DNA of 64,000 bases from Anaerocolumna sp. AGMB13020 (GTDB lineage Bacteria; Bacillota; Clostridia; Lachnospirales; Lachnospiraceae). The notes under the pieces are model-generated. The model was not told the DNA's origin. It made no database searches and was given only the letters and a program-made list of their open reading frames with translations. This document shows positions 61,377 to 64,000 of the stretch, piece by piece; position 1 is the first letter of the stretch; the number at the start of each line of letters is the position of its first letter. The stretch spans positions 1,798,001-1,862,000 of the forward strand of contig NZ_CP136910.1 in assembly GCF_033100115.1 (NCBI RefSeq), read 5' to 3'. The translations under genes were made by a program, and so were the position numbers.

Positions 61377-63161
61377 TTATTTCACTGCTGCTTGTCTGGC
61401 CTCGATCACTTTCTGGAATTTTGCTTTATCGAAATCTACCAGCTGCTTCCAGTCAAGACCTTCCAACATGGTCTTCATTTCCGTCCACATGGATTGAAAC
61501 TCTTCTTCGCTGCCTGCAAAAACCATTCTCCAGGAGGTATCGCAGATCAGGCTGGCACACTGGCTTCTGATAAGTGCAACATCCGTAGTATCACTGGGAA
61601 GGATAATATTTACATTGGGTACTGGCTTTAGCTGTCCGGTGCTTTCCAGCAATGCCACCTGGTTGGCTGCACCGTATTTCTCGCTCCATTCCTTGGTCAT
61701 AGTGGTCTTATTAGCCTCCAGATAAGAGCTCCAGTAATTGCTGTTATAGGGTTCTTTTGTATTGGGATTGATGGATACGGAATGCAAAGGCCATTGATTA
61801 ATCTTACTGTTTCCGTCATCAAATCCACCGCCGCCCCATTCATCGGGTACGGTACGATTCTCCATCAGACCATAGAGACCATCCTCTGTAAGCGTGTACT
61901 TGCCGTCCTCTCCTTTTGTGTAGCTCCAGTCAGGGATACCGTCATGAATGAACTGAAGACCTTCCGGGCTGATCAGCCAATCCAGAAATTCAATCGCTCT
62001 TGCTCTGTCATTCCCTTCCATATGAGCTCCCAGGGCAAATGCTCTGCCATCTCCGTAATATGAATCGGAGGGCTGATAGAAATTCATGTCTTCAACGGGT
62101 GTATAGATGTAAGCATTTCTTTCATTTGCACGGTCCGGAGTATTCCAGAAACCTCTCTGCCAGGAATACCAGAACAGCAATACCTGCTTATTCTTCATTT
62201 TTGTACAGGCAGTATCCCAGTTCTGGGTACCGGAATCCGGGTCTACAAGACCTCTCTGATTTGCATCAAAGAAGAATTTCAGCATCTTGTAATATGCGCC
62301 ATCATCGTCGATAACCTCTTTGATATCCCCGTTATTACCAAGCATAATGGAACCGTTGACCTCATAGCCATACATCTTGGTCAGCTGGGTAGCTGTTTCC
62401 ATGGTTATCTGTGTACCGCCTTTATCCCAGTCAGGCCACAGAGAAAAAGCATAGTTTGCATCGCCTGCATCGTTAGCAGGATGTGCGGTCTGAATCTTCT
62501 GCAGAACATCCAGCAAATCCTCCAGGTTCTTCATTTCAGGAGAACCGATTTCCGTATAATAATCCCAAGGCAGCATTGGACTGATATAAACTTCCGTATC
62601 ACTGTAAGTGGTGGGTGAGGTATTGGTTATCTGGCAGGGCATACCATAGATTTTGCCTTCACTGTTTCCTTCTAGCCCTGCGTTGTAGGTTTTATACTGG
62701 TCATAATACTGATTTAAGTTGGTACTGTTCTGGACATCACTGCTGATATCCGCAATCAGCCCCGCTTTAATACAATCCTGAAGGGGGGAGTTATCAAGCA
62801 GTATGATGTCTCCCAGCTTTCCTGCAGCTGTCCGGGTCTGGTACAGAGCCTCTCCGTTACCGGAGGCCTGGGGTGCGATGATATTCAGTTCCAGATTGAA
62901 TTTATCCTTTATGACTTTTGCAAACCATCCGCTTTGCATACCCTGGTAATTGGCGGCCACATCATAGACCTCAAGGGTAAGCGTCTTCGAGTGATCAATC
63001 TCTCCCGATACCGGAGTTGTTGAACTGTCTGTTCCCGACTGGCTGTTTGTGCCTGCCGGAGTATTATTAACCGCATTGTTGCCTTTGGAGCAGCCTGTCA
63101 CGGCTAAGGAAAGCACACACAAAACTGCCAGTAAACCCTTTACAAGCTTTCTCTTCCTCAT
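61377..63161 (-). CDS. LplA-type extracellular solute-binding lipoprotein
   Basis: A 594-residue large-type binding protein of the LplA/YtcQ family for complex oligosaccharides. The lipobox is AVTGC (Cys24), followed by an Asn/Thr/Ser linker and a mature domain starting LTLEVYDVAANYQGMQSGWF. Further family segments include IYGMPCQITNTSPTTYSDTE and FLDWLISPEGLQFIHDGIPD. AGAGGAGGATTTACT precedes the ATG. It follows the LplC-like permease gene by 90 bases; the LplB-like permease would lie beyond the window. The two cytosolic GH43 genes downstream suggest that the cargo is a branched arabinoxylan or arabinan fragment. Confidence 0.93.
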   Translation of the reverse strand: MRKRKLVKGLLAVLCVLSLAVTGCSKGNNAVNNTPAGTNSQSGTDSSTTPVSGEIDHSKTLTLEVYDVAANYQGMQSGWFAKVIKDKFNLELNIIAPQASGNGEALYQTRTAAGKLGDIILLDNSPLQDCIKAGLIADISSDVQNSTNLNQYYDQYKTYNAGLEGNSEGKIYGMPCQITNTSPTTYSDTEVYISPMLPWDYYTEIGSPEMKNLEDLLDVLQKIQTAHPANDAGDANYAFSLWPDWDKGGTQITMETATQLTKMYGYEVNGSIMLGNNGDIKEVIDDDGAYYKMLKFFFDANQRGLVDPDSGTQNWDTACTKMKNKQVLLFWYSWQRGFWNTPDRANERNAYIYTPVEDMNFYQPSDSYYGDGRAFALGAHMEGNDRARAIEFLDWLISPEGLQFIHDGIPDWSYTKGEDGKYTLTEDGLYGLMENRTVPDEWGGGGFDDGNSKINQWPLHSVSINPNTKEPYNSNYWSSYLEANKTTMTKEWSEKYGAANQVALLESTGQLKPVPNVNIILPSDTTDVALIRSQCASLICDTSWRMVFAGSEEEFQSMWTEMKTMLEGLDWKQLVDFDKAKFQKVIEARQAAVK

Positions 63162-63251
63162 AGTAAATCCTCCTCTTATTTATTCTATAAAAAGATGTCT
63201 TCATCCTCTTATATTCCATTGAAAATTTAACAGTTAAAGCTCTGGCTTTCT

Positions 63252-64000
63252 TTAACCCTTTACTGCACCTATCATAATACCCTTGACAAAATACCGTTGG
63301 AATATTGGATAGATCAGAAGGATTGGTGCGACAACTAGAATGGTGACCGTCATACGAATGGATGTTGCCGTCTGAACGGTGGCTATACTCTGTGCTACAG
63401 CAGAACTGCTGGAGGAATTGACCAGCTGCTTTAAGGAGCTTGCCTGATTGATATACTGGTAAAGGATGAACTGAAGGCTGTACAGCTTATCATCGGTCAT
63501 TAACAGCAGGGTATCCTGAAAAGCATTCCATTGTCCCACCGCTGCGAAGATTGCTACCGTTGCCATAATTGGCTTGATTACAGGCATAATGACCCGCAGA
63601 AATATTTTCATGGTTCCTGCTCCGTCGATTTCCGCTGCCTGCTGCAATTCCTTTGGGATAGACTCCACAAAGGTCTTTGCCAGAATGATATAAAAGGGTG
63701 ATACAACAGCCGGCAGTATATAACCCCAGAAATTATTTGTCAGATGCAGATTTCGCATGGTCAGGAACCAGGGAATGATACCTGCATTAAAGTACATGGT
63801 GATGATTACGAAACGATACCAGAATTTTCTGCACCACATGGTTTCTCTGGTAAACATAAATCCCAAAAAAGCAGTCGTTCCTACTGTAAGCAAGGTGCCA
63901 ATAACGGTCCTGGCTACTGAAATCACCGCAGCATCCAGTAATCCGGGAATTTTTATAGCTTTCAGATAGTTTTGAATGTGCAGTTCCCTTGGCAGGAAAA
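63252..64000 (-). CDS. LplC/YtcP-like sugar ABC permease (5' end outside window)
   Basis: About 249 residues of the C-terminal part, with the frame open to the window edge (FLPRELHIQNYLKAIKIPGL upstream of the first internal start). The docking loop is LQQAAEIDGAGTMKIFLRVI, and the end GIMIGAVKG is the usual LplC C-terminus. A GTG at 63926 is internal and is not the start. It is the partner permease for the LplA-type binding protein encoded next. Confidence 0.93.
   Translation of the reverse strand, partial: FLPRELHIQNYLKAIKIPGLLDAAVISVARTVIGTLLTVGTTAFLGFMFTRETMWCRKFWYRFVIITMYFNAGIIPWFLTMRNLHLTNNFWGYILPAVVSPFYIILAKTFVESIPKELQQAAEIDGAGTMKIFLRVIMPVIKPIMATVAIFAAVGQWNAFQDTLLLMTDDKLYSLQFILYQYINQASSLKQLVNSSSSSAVAQSIATVQTATSIRMTVTILVVAPILLIYPIFQRYFVKGIMIGAVKG

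Overview
The window reads as a low-to-moderate GC, Gram-positive, anaerobic Clostridia genome, most likely a plant-fibre-degrading member of the Lachnospiraceae or a close relative. The evidence is strong purine-rich ribosome binding sites (with several TTG and GTG starts), many lipobox lipoproteins, CUT1 sugar ABC importers, a YesM-type sensor kinase, an FNR-type anaerobic regulator, a Ric di-iron repair protein and a lysine riboswitch in front of dapA. No rRNA, tRNA, phage, insertion sequence or CRISPR array was seen.

About 1-46,000 is a long hemicellulose (xylan/arabinoxylan) utilisation region. 1-4,682 (minus): surface GH43-CBM6 arabinofuranohydrolase, cytosolic GH43 and a sensor kinase, divergent from an AraC regulator (4,876-5,655) with overlapping promoters. 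5,802-9,218 (minus): a CE1 feruloyl-esterase-like lipoprotein and a GH95. 9,316-17,213 (minus): an unusual export-type ABC cassette with three successive membrane fusion proteins, one FtsX-type permease and two ATPases, one carrying a C-terminal AbrB-like domain. 17,315-22,966 (minus): GH8 exo-oligoxylanase, SGNH esterase, GH43 xylosidase and a lipoprotein GH10 xylanase. 23,180-36,148 (minus): two sugar importers surrounding DUF5696, YIP1 and NHL/TPR membrane-associated proteins; one binding protein is a 969-residue fusion with N-terminal beta-sandwich modules. 36,732-41,152 (plus): AraC regulator and a large GH2, followed by a convergent CE1 esterase and a DUF3237 protein. 42,875-45,923 (minus): a secreted pair, CBM22-GH10 and GH62-CBM.

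About 46,600-55,750 is different in character. A GldA/GldF/GldG/DUF4340 ABC operon (minus) is followed by a 34-residue holin-like toxin peptide with its own promoter and terminator. Next comes a plus-strand redox or nitrosative stress set: an FNR-like regulator with all four cysteine ligands, ric preceded by an FNR-like box centred about 41.5 bases before the predicted transcription start, then DUF1858 and DUF438-hemerythrin-PAS proteins.

55,841-58,040 (minus) is the lysine/diaminopimelate pair dapA-dapB behind a promoter, lysine riboswitch and intrinsic terminator. 58,243-64,000 (minus) returns to hemicellulose: two cytosolic GH43 enzymes, an LplA-type binding protein and an LplC-type permease that runs off the window.

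Read together, lipoprotein and secreted GH10, GH62, GH43 and esterases trim decorated xylan outside the cell. CUT1 importers bring in oligosaccharides, and cytosolic GH43, GH8, GH2 and possibly GH95 finish them to monosaccharides. AraC regulators and the kinase provide the control. All assignments come from reading the sequence; no database search was run.
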